From positions 221,214-285,213 of the forward strand of contig JADDMT010000041.1 in NCBI GenBank assembly GCA_021401465.1: 64,000 nucleotides of DNA, in the 5' to 3' direction. A program made the translations under genes and the position numbers. The notes below the pieces were generated by a model, which ran no database searches, was not told the DNA's origin, and saw only the letters and a list, made by a program, of their open reading frames with translations. Below, one piece after another: positions 20,420 through 30,304 of this stretch; the stretch's first letter is position 1; each line of letters starts with the position of its first letter. The DNA comes from Teratosphaeria epicoccoides (taxonomy: Eukaryota > Ascomycota > Dothideomycetes > Mycosphaerellales > Teratosphaeriaceae).

Positions 20420-21418
20420 CTACTCCAGCGGTTCCATCTCAATATGCTCCTCCACGTCCTCGTGCCACATCCTTGGGAGGTAGAACTTGACATTCTCATA
20501 CACCAAGAACGTCACACACGTGCTGGGCAACACCCTCACCACATTTGGGCCCAGACCCCGATAGAATCCCTTCAGCCCTTCTTCCGCCCACAACTTGGCC
20601 ACCACATCCCATGCACCCTTGTACCTGACCGGCGCGTCGTACGTCTGCAGTCTTGCGCGAACGACTTGGTACGGATACGTGATCGATCCCGCCAGAATCT
20701 TCGAGGTCGCGGAGAGAGTCAGATAATCGATATTCGTCAGCCCAGCTTTCCCACCCTTACGATGGGGCGCATAAGTATTCTTCAACTTCTCATAGGCCAT
20801 AAACTGAATCGCTCCATGACTAACCCCAAAGAGACTCGGCAGCAACCCGCGATAAAACCCCCTCCAACCCTCCTTCCCGTAAATCTCCCTCGCCCCATGC
20901 ATGATACTCGTATACGCGCCAGGACTATTCTTGGCTGTAGACAACATCCTCGTCTTGACGACCCAAATCGGATTTGTCGCCACCGCCGTCAAAACCCCCG
21001 CCAACCCACTCGCCAAAAAGTAATCACTACTCTGCAACTCCCTGCTCGTCCCCCCTCTCGCCGTCCTCACCAAATCCTTAATATTCCCATACCACATAAA
21101 ATACAACGCCCAACTCACGCTGTTCCCCGCCATATTCGGCATCAAGCCTCGGTAGAAATTCTGGATCACTCGGCGAGCTCGGTAGCGCGAGCCTTCGGAA
21201 ACGAATCCTTCATGGGCGATGGTACGTATGACGCGGAAGCTGCCGCCGGCGATTTTGAGGTCGTTCTGGAGTTGAAGGCGGGTTTTGACGACGTCGAAGG
21301 GGTGCACAGCGAGGGTGGAGACTAAGCCGGCGGAGAAGCCGGCGACGGATTCGACGAGGGAGGGGGCGAGGGCGACGGTGGGCTGGCGGCCTTCGAGGGG
21401 TGGGTAGACGCGGGGCAT
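20420..21418 (-). CDS. FLX1: Mitochondrial carrier, FAD/folate transporter type (Flx1-like)
   Basis: Single exon, 332 residues, ATG at 21418. It is a six-helix SLC25 inner-membrane carrier built of three repeats, each with the signature Px[DE]xx[KR]: HPFDVVKTRLQ (about residue 39), NPIWVVKTRML and YPYQVVRARLQ. The second-repeat NPIWVVKTR and the matrix motifs NFYRGLMPNM, GFYRGLLPSL and GFYRGLGPN are typical of the FAD/folate and pyrimidine-nucleotide branch. It probably moves FAD, or a related cofactor, across the inner membrane. Substrate assignment within this branch cannot be settled from sequence alone. A long antisense ORF covering the gene is a shadow. Confidence 0.85.
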   Translation of the reverse strand: MPRVYPPLEGRQPTVALAPSLVESVAGFSAGLVSTLAVHPFDVVKTRLQLQNDLKIAGGSFRVIRTIAHEGFVSEGSRYRARRVIQNFYRGLMPNMAGNSVSWALYFMWYGNIKDLVRTARGGTSRELQSSDYFLASGLAGVLTAVATNPIWVVKTRMLSTAKNSPGAYTSIMHGAREIYGKEGWRGFYRGLLPSLFGVSHGAIQFMAYEKLKNTYAPHRKGGKAGLTNIDYLTLSATSKILAGSITYPYQVVRARLQTYDAPVRYKGAWDVVAKLWAEEGLKGFYRGLGPNVVRVLPSTCVTFLVYENVKFYLPRMWHEDVEEHIEMEPLE

Positions 21419-22155
21419 GGTTGTGGAGGGAGGCGGATGCCGATGCTACGGCGGGCGTGCAGTGGGGTGGTGGGTGGGTGGAGGCTCACCGCCGTCTGTA
21501 GCGATGTTTTCTCCGAGGCTGGTGCTGCGAAGGTTGCGAGGTCATGCTTGTTGCATAGTTGGAGGGTCTGCGGGTCAAGTCGGGCAATACGGAGCCAGTG
21601 GGGGGAGTGATGGGCTTGTGATATGAATCTCTCTCTGGGGAGCTTTGAAATCAATAATTGCATGTGAAGCCAAGAGGCGCGACTCGAAGTGCCCAATGGT
21701 GGAGGAATTGAGATGCCGAGATTAGATAAAACGGTTGTGCGATGACGCGACGGAGCAGGGGTGTTCAATCAATACATTGATGGGGGGGTAAACTGATTGT
21801 TTAGAAGACTCGGACCGGAAACCCCCAATGGGCCGTTGAGAGCAGAGTGGTAGGGCTTCATATATCCGCTACTCTGCTCGACTGTGTATGTGGCTAATCA
21901 TTGACAGATTCCGGACATTGCCAGACATTGCGCTGCAAGCAGACTGGACAATGTTCCTTCTGCATCGTCCTGACTTCTTCCACCCTCATGCATCTTCTTC
22001 CACACCCTGGAGACCCGGGGATCCGTAAGCGTCTCAGCCCGCTCTCCCTCGTCATGAAGTTTTTGCGCCACAACGCCATGCCCTATGCGCTGTACAACAC
22101 GTTTCCGTTCCGCTTGCACCGCAAATCTCAATCCGCACATCGTCCATTGGCCCCT
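21419..22155. other. Intergenic, no gene recognised
   Basis: About 740 bp upstream of the mitochondrial carrier and downstream of the complex I subunit gene. It contains a G-run (TTGATGGGGGGGT near 21780) and short ORFs only. Confidence 0.5.
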
Positions 22156-22485
22156 CTAGTGATGATCCTCTCCGTGACCCTCACCGGGATGAGATGATGT
22201 GAGGAACAGCTGCTCGTAGACCATGTATCCGGCAAAGGCTACTGACGCAATGCCAAAGCCCGGGAAGAGGCCTCTGAATCGTCTGGCGCGGGTGAAGGGG
22301 CCAGTGTAGCGCCATGCCTCGCTGCCTCGCAGATCAGTCCACCATACCATCACACCAGAATGCGTACATGTATGGCTTGACGCAACGTACTTCCTCGCCC
22401 AAGGATCGTTGTGAGGCTGTCCGGCTGCTGCTGCCAGCTTCTGCGGGTCGAAGCCCGTGAGGTTCGCTCTCCCTTTCGATGACAT
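22156..22485 (-). CDS. Respiratory complex I accessory subunit, B12 (NDUFB3)-like
   Basis: Two exons, 22485..22391 and 22321..22156, split by a 69-nt GTACGT...CAG intron, give 86 residues. The unspliced frame is also open, which hides the intron, but removal restores the family block NDPWARNEAWRYTGPFTR. A hydrophilic matrix-side N-terminus (TGFDPQKLAAAAGQ) is followed by one transmembrane helix (GLFPGFGIASVAFAGYMVYE) and a His-rich end (HGEDHH). This is the layout of the B12 supernumerary subunit in the membrane arm of NADH:ubiquinone oxidoreductase. Divergent from CAF1. Confidence 0.85.
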   Translation of the reverse strand: MSSKGRANLTGFDPQKLAAAAGQPHNDPWARKYVASSHTCTHSGVMVWWTDLRGSEAWRYTGPFTRARRFRGLFPGFGIASVAFAGYMVYEQLFLTSSHPGEGHGEDHH

Positions 22486-23171
22486 GTCTCCAGAGCTCCT
22501 GTCAGCTGCTTCCTCGTATGTATCTTTCTACACGCGCTCACTCACTTACTGCTGCCCCGTCAATGCCTGCTTGTGCCGGTCATGGAAAGAAACATAGAAG
22601 CTGGGCGTGAACCAGCAGAATAGCTCGGCTCACCTGCGTTTGTCTAACGAGCTGTCCTGGGCCCTGCCGATCCTCAGGTAGGTTCGAGATTGCGCTCCAA
22701 CACTTGGCGATACCAACACATACATACATACTCATTGCAACACCACCAGCGTCGCCATCCTTCCGAACACTAACACTTGAACAACCTCGTGCTGATCATC
22801 CTCACTTCACAGACTAGCGACAAGTAGTGGCCCTTTACACAGACTCGCCTTGATCGCTGACCCGAGACCGTGAAGTGGCATACCAGAGACGATTACAGCA
22901 CATTCAGAGAAACCCCACCAACGCCTCCTCCTCCTCCTCCTACTACCACGACGTCGTCCCGTCGACACCAACACCGACCCCACGACGTCTCCGCGACCGC
23001 ATCATACAGTGGCAGGACCAGGTCGACTAGGCGCAAACCGGTCTTCGGTCGTCAAGTGGGGGAGGCGCTGTCGGCGTTGCGAACGATAGCGGCACATTCG
23101 AACCGGCTCGCCCAGTCCGGGCGCTTCTGCCCACTGTCAGACCTTTCGTGCCTGGCACACCCATCGCAGCG
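22486..23171. other. Divergent promoter region, complex I subunit / CAF1
   Basis: About 690 bp. A run of CCT/CTC triplets lies near 22920-22948, the kind of pyrimidine tract common in fungal leaders. The CAF1 frame is open from a GTG at 23148, but the first ATG is 23172. No other gene is seen. Confidence 0.55.
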
Positions 23172-24719
23172 ATGCCTCCTGCAGTGAGCCGGATGCATCC
23201 CTCGCACATGTCCAATCCATTCCAACACATAAACCAACATCATGCTATACAATCGTCACACTACCAGAGCCAGGCGGCGGCAATGCCCAGCAACTTTGGC
23301 AACCACCAAGCATTTGGCCAGGCGAGCGCCTTGAACGGTGGCATATCGCCCTTCAACCCAAGCTCTGCATATGGAGGCAGCGCTTTCAGCACAGGAGCTG
23401 CAGGCGCAGCAATAGGAAATGGCGGGATGCTCCAGGGGTCGGGACTGGCATCAGAGGCGGCGCAGAGAGGGTTCCTGAGGGGAGCAGCGATGCAGGATCA
23501 TCAGCAGCAGGAAGCAGCGGCCGCGAGTCTGGGTATCAAGAATACCTTTCCAAGGATACGAGATGTCTGGAAGAGCAATCTGGATCAAGAGATGGCAGTG
23601 CTGCGACAGCTCATCACGAAATACCCATACGTTTCGATGGATGCTGAGTTTCCTGGAATTGTCGCAAGACCCATTGGCAACTTTGCCGGTAGCAAGGCCG
23701 AGTACCATTATCAGACGCTGCGCTGCAATGTGGACATTCTCAAGCCTATACAAGTCGGCATTACTTTGTGGTCAGCGAACGGGGAGCTGCCGCCTCAGCA
23801 CCCGGATCCAGCCTTGCTTGCCGAGTTGACAGGCGGGAGAAAGGTGCGGTTACTGGATCACAATGGCTTTCTGCCTTGCACTTGGGTGTTCAACTTCCAG
23901 TTCGACCTCGAGGCTGACATGTACGCCGAGTCGTCGATCGATCTTCTGAAAAACTCAGGCGTCGACTTCCAGAAGCATCAAGAATTTGGTATCGACCTTA
24001 ATGCCTTCGGATCGCTCATCACAACATCTGGACTAGCGTTCAGTGAAGACATCAATTGGCTCTCCTTCCACTCCGGCTATGACTTCGGTTACCTAATCAA
24101 ACTTCTCACCAACGACGCCCTACCGCAAGACCAAAACCAATTCTTCGACCTCGTCTCAACATTCTTCCCTAAACTCTGGGACATCAAATTCCTCCTCCGC
24201 GACGCCCAAAGACGCAAACTCATCGGCCGCATGGGCGTCGAAGGCGCCCGCATCCTCGAGAGCCTCGGCTCCAAATCCGGCCTCCAAGACCTCGCCGACG
24301 AACTCGGCTGCGAACGCATCGGCCGGCCCCACACCGGCGGCAGCGACGCCTGGCTCACCGGCTCCGTCTTCTGGGCCATGCGCAGCAAGATCTTCGCCGG
24401 CAACCTGGAACCAGAACTCGCAGACCAGATCTATGGGTTACATGGCGTGCAGATGCCCGCGAGCCAGCAGTTTCGAGAGGAGTTCTTCGCGGCGCAGGGG
24501 ACGCCGCAGGGTCAGCAGCAGCAGCAGGCGCAGGCGCAGGCGAACGGCGGATTATCGGGCGGCGCGGTGGGGTTCACGTCGGGCAATCCGAGTACGCCAA
24601 CGACGGCGCATGTGGGTCTGAGCGGAGGGCAGACGCCGGGACAGGGGCATGGGGGGCACGGGTTGGGAGGGGGCAGTCTGGGGCAGGGGGGGTTTGGGAA
24701 TTTTAGTTATGGAAAGTAG
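23172..24719 (+). CDS. CAF1: CCR4-NOT deadenylase catalytic subunit Caf1/Pop2
   Basis: Single exon, 515 residues from the ATG at 23172. The N-terminal 120 residues are Q/N/G/S-rich and disordered. The DEDD-type 3'-5' exonuclease domain follows (about 125-425). Its catalytic acids are in place: SMDAEFPGIV (D157, E159), the YDFGYL aspartate (D304) and HTGGSDAWLT (H387, D392). Other conserved segments are IRDVWKSNLDQEM and WVFNFQFDLEADMY. The C-terminus has a polyglutamine/QA run and glycine-rich repeats. The enzyme shortens poly(A) tails in the cytoplasm as part of CCR4-NOT. Confidence 0.95.
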   Translation: MPPAVSRMHPSHMSNPFQHINQHHAIQSSHYQSQAAAMPSNFGNHQAFGQASALNGGISPFNPSSAYGGSAFSTGAAGAAIGNGGMLQGSGLASEAAQRGFLRGAAMQDHQQQEAAAASLGIKNTFPRIRDVWKSNLDQEMAVLRQLITKYPYVSMDAEFPGIVARPIGNFAGSKAEYHYQTLRCNVDILKPIQVGITLWSANGELPPQHPDPALLAELTGGRKVRLLDHNGFLPCTWVFNFQFDLEADMYAESSIDLLKNSGVDFQKHQEFGIDLNAFGSLITTSGLAFSEDINWLSFHSGYDFGYLIKLLTNDALPQDQNQFFDLVSTFFPKLWDIKFLLRDAQRRKLIGRMGVEGARILESLGSKSGLQDLADELGCERIGRPHTGGSDAWLTGSVFWAMRSKIFAGNLEPELADQIYGLHGVQMPASQQFREEFFAAQGTPQGQQQQQAQAQANGGLSGGAVGFTSGNPSTPTTAHVGLSGGQTPGQGHGGHGLGGGSLGQGGFGNFSYGK

Positions 24720-24987
24720 AGTCGGTTTTCACTCTCAGGTGTGCATAGCGAGGGGGTTTACGGCGCCTACCAGCGAGCGCGGCATGGGAGCGAATGGATG
24801 GATGTTTTGCAGTGTCCTCTCCCTAGCGTGCAGACCTGGCTGCGAGCAGGTCTTCACGGAAAGCACTCAAGATCATGGCAGCAAACTCTCGCCGCCTCTT
24901 CATATATCATGCCATCCACCTATCTGCATCGGGTATCTAATCCGCAACAAACACAGATCTCACTTCAGTGATCCCTCTAATCCCCCC

Positions 24988-26870
24988 CTAATCCCGAACC
25001 GGCGCAAATGCTTCCTCAGCCATCAGCACTTCAGCCGCCTGCTCTTCCGCTCGCACCTGCCTGCCGTCTTCCTCCGCCAAAGCCTTCTGCCACGCGGTTT
25101 CGAAATCACCACGTAAAGCTGGTGGTGCAGCCTCTTGACTCGATGACGCACCGACCTGTGCCTGTGCCTGTACCCGCGGCTCCGGCAGGTCGGTCTGAGT
25201 CGACTGCCCAACATCGCGGACCGCATCTCGCGGCTCCGTCTCCTCCACCTCTGAAACCTGCTGCCGCGGCACCGGAATCTCAACACTCTCTGACTTTTCG
25301 GCTTTCGAATCCCCCTCATGCTCCAGCCCCTCAAACTCAAAATTGCTCGAGTAAATGACCGCGGCAAACGCCTCTAGATCATGAACCTGGTCGATGGCCG
25401 CAAGGTACTCGTTACTCAAGCCCGCCGCCTCACCGCTTGCCAGCGCAGCCATGGGATCCACATCTCCACTCCCCATCGCGATAGCGTGAGCCTGTTTACA
25501 GAAGACGGGGAGGATATGCGCAAGTTTCACTTTCTCTACTTCGGTGACTTCGGAGATTCGGGACGAGGCGTAGGCGGATTCGCCGAGGACGGCGCTGGAA
25601 GAGTCGAGGCGTGGTTGTTGCTTGAAAGCTTCGGTCGCGATGTGGTGGTCGACGAGATGGGAGTAGGCGGCGTCGAGCAGGCGTGTGAGGACTTGGGAGA
25701 AGGTGGGGGAGTCGATCAGGTCGGAGGTCTCGTCCAGGAGGCGTCGGAGAGAGATGCTGATGGTGTCGTCTTCGTCGAGCGGGTTTTCTGTATGCGCTGC
25801 TTCGGGGGATGGGGAGCTTTCGCTGTCTGTGGCAATGGCTGCTTGTCTGATGACGAAGGGCTCTTCCTCTTGTGGGGGAAGCAAGTATGTGAGCCATTTG
25901 TTCTGCACACGTTCTTCCTCGGTGGCGCCTTCGATTTTCCGCCGTACTTGCATGATCAAGTCTGCTAGCTTCTCGAGGGTCAGGTCTTCTCTGATATTGA
26001 CCTGGCCAAAGACCTCCTTGACTGCAGCCATGACCCGCTGCATGATCTGCTTGCTGCCACGATGTAGCAGCCACCAGCTGAAGGTAAGATACTTCCTGTT
26101 CGTCTCAAAGTCGTTGCCGTACACATCGTAGTTGTCGTCGTCCCTGTTCTCTAACGAGATGGTGCTTCCTTGCTGTGCTGCTGGCGGGTTTGCCAAGGCT
26201 ACGACGGAAGATAAGTATGTCCGTCGGCCCAGCAGGTTGAGTTGTATTCTTGTCAACAACGTAAGCAGAGATAGTGTGTACAGCAGGGTCAATGCGCGGG
26301 CGATGGAGTTGATCTTCATGTCTTGCCACAACTGCGCCTTGCTCTTCTTCGGTCGCAGCGGCTGTCCGCCCTCTGTGCTGCTGCCCACCATCTGACTCGC
26401 GTGCACGAAGCTGCCGCTCGACACGCTCTTGCCGCCATCCTCATCGGCGATACTCGGCGGCACAGAGGGATACTCGGTCGACGTTGCCTCAAACTGCCCC
26501 ACCCTCCTCAGTCGCTCCTGCCTCTCCTGCTGTAGCTGCTCGGTAATCTCCTCGACCGGGAGTGTCCGAGTGATTTCATCCCGGATCGTGGGTAATAATG
26601 CCAGAACGGTATATGTACAATCCTCCTGGTTCTGTTGGAAGCGTCTTCGCAGACTATCCATTGGTCAGTGTGCTATCCACGGCTAGCTATTCTAGGAAGG
26701 CACGCCGCATACTTCTCTTTGCTTATCCTGTCCTCGCTCATGCGCTGTCGCGCCTCTTGTATTTTCCCCAATACATATTGTCCAGCCAAGTACCCTGCAC
26801 CAATCACGCCCGCGCCGACGAGAAGATTGGTCCTGTTGCGCCGGAACCAGCGGCGTGTCGCTGCGATCAT
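24988..26870 (-). CDS. PEX3: Peroxin 3, peroxisomal membrane biogenesis factor
   Basis: Two exons, 26870..26713 and 26653..24988, give 607 residues. The 59-nt intron has a GTATGC donor and a GGATAG acceptor, and joining them yields RISKENLRRRFQQNQEDCTYT, the classic Pex3 block. Exon 1 encodes a short basic N-terminus, one membrane helix (LLVGAGVIGAGYLAGQYVL, about 16-34) and the start of the cytosolic helical domain. Further conserved parts are TVLALLPTIRDEI, LPVEEIT, and LTLLYTLSLLTLLTRIQLNLLGRR. Pex3 recruits Pex19 with its membrane-protein cargo to the peroxisome. The C-terminal 150 residues are acidic and E/Q/A-rich and probably disordered, an extension typical of filamentous fungi. Confidence 0.93.
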
Positions 26871-27385
26871 CCTACCATACCCTGTATGCGCCGCTGTCTA
26901 GTACGTAAGAATATTCGAGGCCGAGTCTCGGCGGGCAGAGTGCACTCAAATGCACAGGCAAGGTGATGAGATCTCGAAGCTCTCGAAGTCGGGCAATATC
27001 CATGCATCATGAACGTGACGCCTCGGCACAAACCCTGATGTTTATTCCGCATTACATAAGCTTAAACCTGTGCAACCACAAGCTAAGCAAAGACACTGTT
27101 CCAGAACGAACGCCAGGTTCTTGGGCTGCAAAAGTCGCCAGGAGGCTCGTTGCGAAGTGCTACAGCTGGATCATGACATTCCCCCCTCTCTCTAGCTACA
27201 TGTAGTATCAAAACCTCCAAGAAATGAATCCAACGAGAATCATCCCAAATACTCCTCAAGCAAGAAGCATATTTTTGAACGCTCCCTCACCCCAACAGAT
27301 ATGTACTCAGGTCGTGCGCCAAACGCTAATCCAGCACATGAGAAATACAACAAAAACAGACGAGCAACAGGGCAATCCTGAGCAC
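26871..27385. other. Intergenic, no gene recognised
   Basis: About 515 bp upstream of PEX3 and downstream of the small CxxC ORF. Only short ORFs are present. Confidence 0.5.
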
Positions 27386-27553
27386 TCACTTCTTGCCACA
27401 AGTGCATTGCGAATACGTCTTGTCGCACTTCGGACACACGTTGACGATCGAGTCCTTCCTGCCTAGCCCTGAGGACAAGGTAGCCGAAGCCTGAGATGAG
27501 ACTGTTGAGGCCTGGGCGACCGTCGAGGCCCAAGTGGTGTGCGAGTGGCACAT
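27386..27553 (-). CDS. Small CxxC/CxC ORF, 55 residues
   Basis: ATG at 27553, TGA at 27386. The N-terminal half is S/T/A-rich; the C-terminal 25 residues (KDSIVNVCPKCDKTYSQCTC, then GKK) carry CxxC and CxC pairs that could bind one zinc ion. A different minus-strand frame over the same bases is open for 282 codons but reads as low-complexity T/H/Q sequence; I prefer the short frame because its cysteine motif looks selected. The gene may have an upstream exon. No family is recognised. Moderate doubt remains. Confidence 0.35.
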   Translation of the reverse strand: MCHSHTTWASTVAQASTVSSQASATLSSGLGRKDSIVNVCPKCDKTYSQCTCGKK

Positions 27554-28365
27554 GAGGGGCGGTGTAGTCGTCTGTTGGTGTGTGGTATTGTGCAGAGTCA
27601 GCAAGATGACTTTGGTGATAGGTTGTTGTTGTGTTTTGAGTGTAAGACAGCATTATTGTGTGGTGTTTCAAGTTTTGGACTTGAATGTGTGTTGTGTTGC
27701 TATACTGGGAGAAGGGAAGGAGTCTGTCGAGAGAGACGCTGACATGCTTATATATCCGGTCGAAGGTAAGGAATTGCTTTGATGACAAGACATTGTAGGT
27801 CGGTGGAGAGATGTGAGATGGGACAATGTGTTTGGGACGTTCGGGGAGGTGGGGGTATAATCCTGTCGTAGGTAGTCCCCGACAAAGAGTGAGAGAGGTG
27901 TTATTTTTCTCGAGTCGGCGACACGGCCATTGTCTGCGCGGCATCCTTTGGAGCACAAGGTGGTTTGAAGGACTGTGATGTACAGCATTTTGAGTTAATG
28001 ATAGAGTCTCTTGCTTGCCGCGGACAATAGCATGTGACTTCAGTGAGCAAGCCACGTGCGAGGTGCTGGTTATGGACGCAACTTGCATCCTTCGATCAGT
28101 GGACGAAGCCTTCGCGGCTCTGATAGTGCTGATAGTGCACTATCTGCCTAAGTCAAAGCCTGAATTCGGTACACTGCAGCGTGTGCGACTTCAGATTACT
28201 TCGTCATACGGTCTGCTCTTGTGGTTGGAACAGCAGTCGCGCCTGCACCTGCCTGGCACCATCCGCCCACCCCCGTGACAGCTCTACAACTATGCTGTCG
28301 CCGTCTCTTAATCCTTGCTCATTCTGCTTTCTGCTCAAAGTGCCTCTCGAACCCAGCGTTCGTAT
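27554..28365. other. Intergenic, no gene recognised
   Basis: About 810 bp upstream of the small CxxC ORF and downstream of the tiny complex I subunit. Contains an open but low-complexity minus-strand frame that I do not support as coding. Confidence 0.45.
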
Positions 28366-28603
28366 TCAATGGTCCCACGGATGCTTCAGACCCAACAGGG
28401 CAGCGCCGTCGTGTCGCGCTCGGTAGAATAGCTGTTCCACACATCAGTGCTTGAGGCGAGGTCTCTCATCGGTTTTGTGGTGCCAAACGTACGAAGAACC
28501 ACATGGCTGCGCCAAGACCAGTCGCGGCGAATCTGTAGAGCGGTCGTGCCGGGTGGATGTGGACTGGATGGCCGCCATGACCGCCGGGTGCTGGTCCTGC
28601 CAT
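28366..28603 (-). CDS. Tiny complex I membrane-arm subunit, NDUFB2 (AGGG)-like
   Basis: Two exons, 28603..28493 and 28431..28366, joined through a 61-nt GTACGT...AACAG intron, give only 58 residues. The start context is CACAATGGC. The N-terminus is G/H-rich (MAGPAPGGHGGHPVHIHP). A single membrane helix spans the splice site (RFAATGLGAAMWFF, then LFYRARHDG), and the end is LLGLKHPWDH. The MWFF..YR..HDG pattern and the terminal HPWDH recall fungal homologues of the small AGGG subunit of respiratory complex I. The unspliced reading gives no sensible protein. Family assignment rests on a short match and is less certain than the gene structure. Confidence 0.7.
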
Positions 28604-29584
28604 TGTGACCTGCTGGATCGACGTCAGGATACATATGTACGGTGGGACTGTGCCACTGCTTATTACTACACATACTGTGTGGGAATTGTGAGGGCAACTA
28701 TGCTCTTGCGCGTGAGAACTGGAGGTGCTTTTCAACATGGAATGCATTGAAGTGCAGGTGGCGCTCGAGCTGTGCTTCTGATTGGTCAGCGTTGCGGGGT
28801 CTACACCACTCGGACCTGCCCAGGTGCCGATCACCGCGGAGAGGATAATATCTAAGCGTTCGGAGGATGGTCGATTTTATGAGCTACTACCTGCTAAAGA
28901 GAACTGCTGCCTGCTAGTAGCTCGATCACCTCATGCGGCGTAGTTCTATTGCGCGCCTAGCTGCACGGTATGAGTATCTCTGCCCACGCCCATCCAATCG
29001 CTTCGGCGATATGCACTACAGGTCTAGGCGTCACGCCGATATAGATGGCCATAATAGACGGCGAAGCGATAAAATGCCATTACACTCACCTACACCTACA
29101 CCAACACCATCACATCATGTCGAACAAACCACGCATCTGTATCGAAATATGCCACCGGGATGAGATTGCTATGGCGTCGAAAGTGGCGCAGTTCAGACTC
29201 GGCATGTGATTGGGCCACACTGTTTGCTAACCAAGCATTTCGGTAAATTTGACAGGTCACGACAGACGTGCCTACATCATTACAGCCCATGCAAATGTCA
29301 GAGCATAGCTGCCTGCGATCCTGCTTGATGTTCCGATTGATCATACTAATCATCATCCAACTCGAATCGCAACCGAGCAGGACCGCGTAGACGTCCAAAC
29401 CACCACCTCGTCCCTTCTTTCACCAGTCATTGCAATCTCGCTGGATTGCTTCACCTCGCCAATAATCAATGGTGCACTTCCAACCCTCTTCCTCTGCCCT
29501 GCTCCGGCCAAGCTATCGGCCCCTGTTCATCTCACCAAGACTGCAAGGGGTTTAGAACATGGGTACGTACAGGGACTTGCGTGC
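28604..29584. other. Intergenic, no gene recognised
   Basis: About 980 bp with short ORFs only. A palindrome-like pair TGCTAAAGAG / CTGCTAGTAGC lies near 28890-28920. I see no conserved coding sequence. Confidence 0.45.
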
Positions 29585-30100
29585 TCAGCTATGCGGTATC
29601 CGTCGAGAGGCGCACCAACGTGCGCCGCAGCGCTCTTCAATAATGATCAATTTGTGGCCGAGCTTGAGATTATGGTCGAAGTTCTGTTCGATCTGGTGAT
29701 GCGTGGGCGCGTCCACGTCCATGCCCTGCGCCAGGTTAAACACCATAGCGATGGCGCGCGTACGACTTGTTGAGCTTCGGGCCAACTTCTCCAGAAAGTG
29801 TACTTACGTAGAGAACAGGTTCTGGACCGATCTTTCCGACCGCCTTAATGGCCTGAAGGAGCTCGTAGAATGGCAGAGTAGCTAGTATTTGCAATTCTAT
29901 GAGCTTCGGCATGACCGTCGCTATCTTGCGCATCGCGTTTAGAGCTGAGACTTTCCTGGTTGCCTCCTGTTATTAATCAGGTGCACCTACGGCGCTCGCC
30001 TTACCTTCCCAATCAAATTTACAGTTGCCTTTCTTGCTCGATGTTGAAGGTCACGCTTGACTTGGCTCAGTCTGGAACAAATACATGTGCTATCTGAGAT
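29585..30100 (-). CDS. Hypothetical multi-exon gene, possibly decaying
   Basis: Three minus-strand segments read as coding and can be joined in phase. The first ends at 30005 (LSQVKRDLQHRARKATVNLI). The second is 29966..29808 (EATRKVSALNAMRKIATVMP ... IKAVGKIGPEPVLY). The third runs from 29725 to the stop at 29585 (GMDVDAPTHHQIEQNFDHNL ...). The intron between the second and third is 82 nt with a GTAAGT donor; the one between the first and second would be only 38 nt, near the lower limit for fungi. I could not find a start: the upstream frame meets a TAG and no clean 5' exon fits. No family is recognised. It could be a real gene with an unseen first exon or a pseudogene. Confidence 0.3.
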
Positions 30101-30304
30101 CGGGCAACGCTACCTCACTGCGCCTGCCCAACCACTGACATCTACGACTGTATATCAGATGCTTCGCCACGCCATCCAAATGCGCTTGCCTCACATGCGA
30201 CATTATTCAAGGTACAGCGCCTTGCTGCAGCTCGTCACATAAACATCAACAAAGCCGGCACCCAAACCATACGGCGACAGTGAGCAGATATCACTATCGA
30301 CACA

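Noticed and set aside
20444..21325. Plus-strand ORF of 293 codons
   Set aside because: Entirely antisense to the mitochondrial carrier; composition (R/P/H-rich) is that of a mirror frame.
27240..28088. Minus-strand frame of 282 codons
   Set aside because: Begins at a non-ATG codon and reads as T/H/S/Q-rich sequence without conserved blocks; the overlapping CxxC frame is more protein-like.
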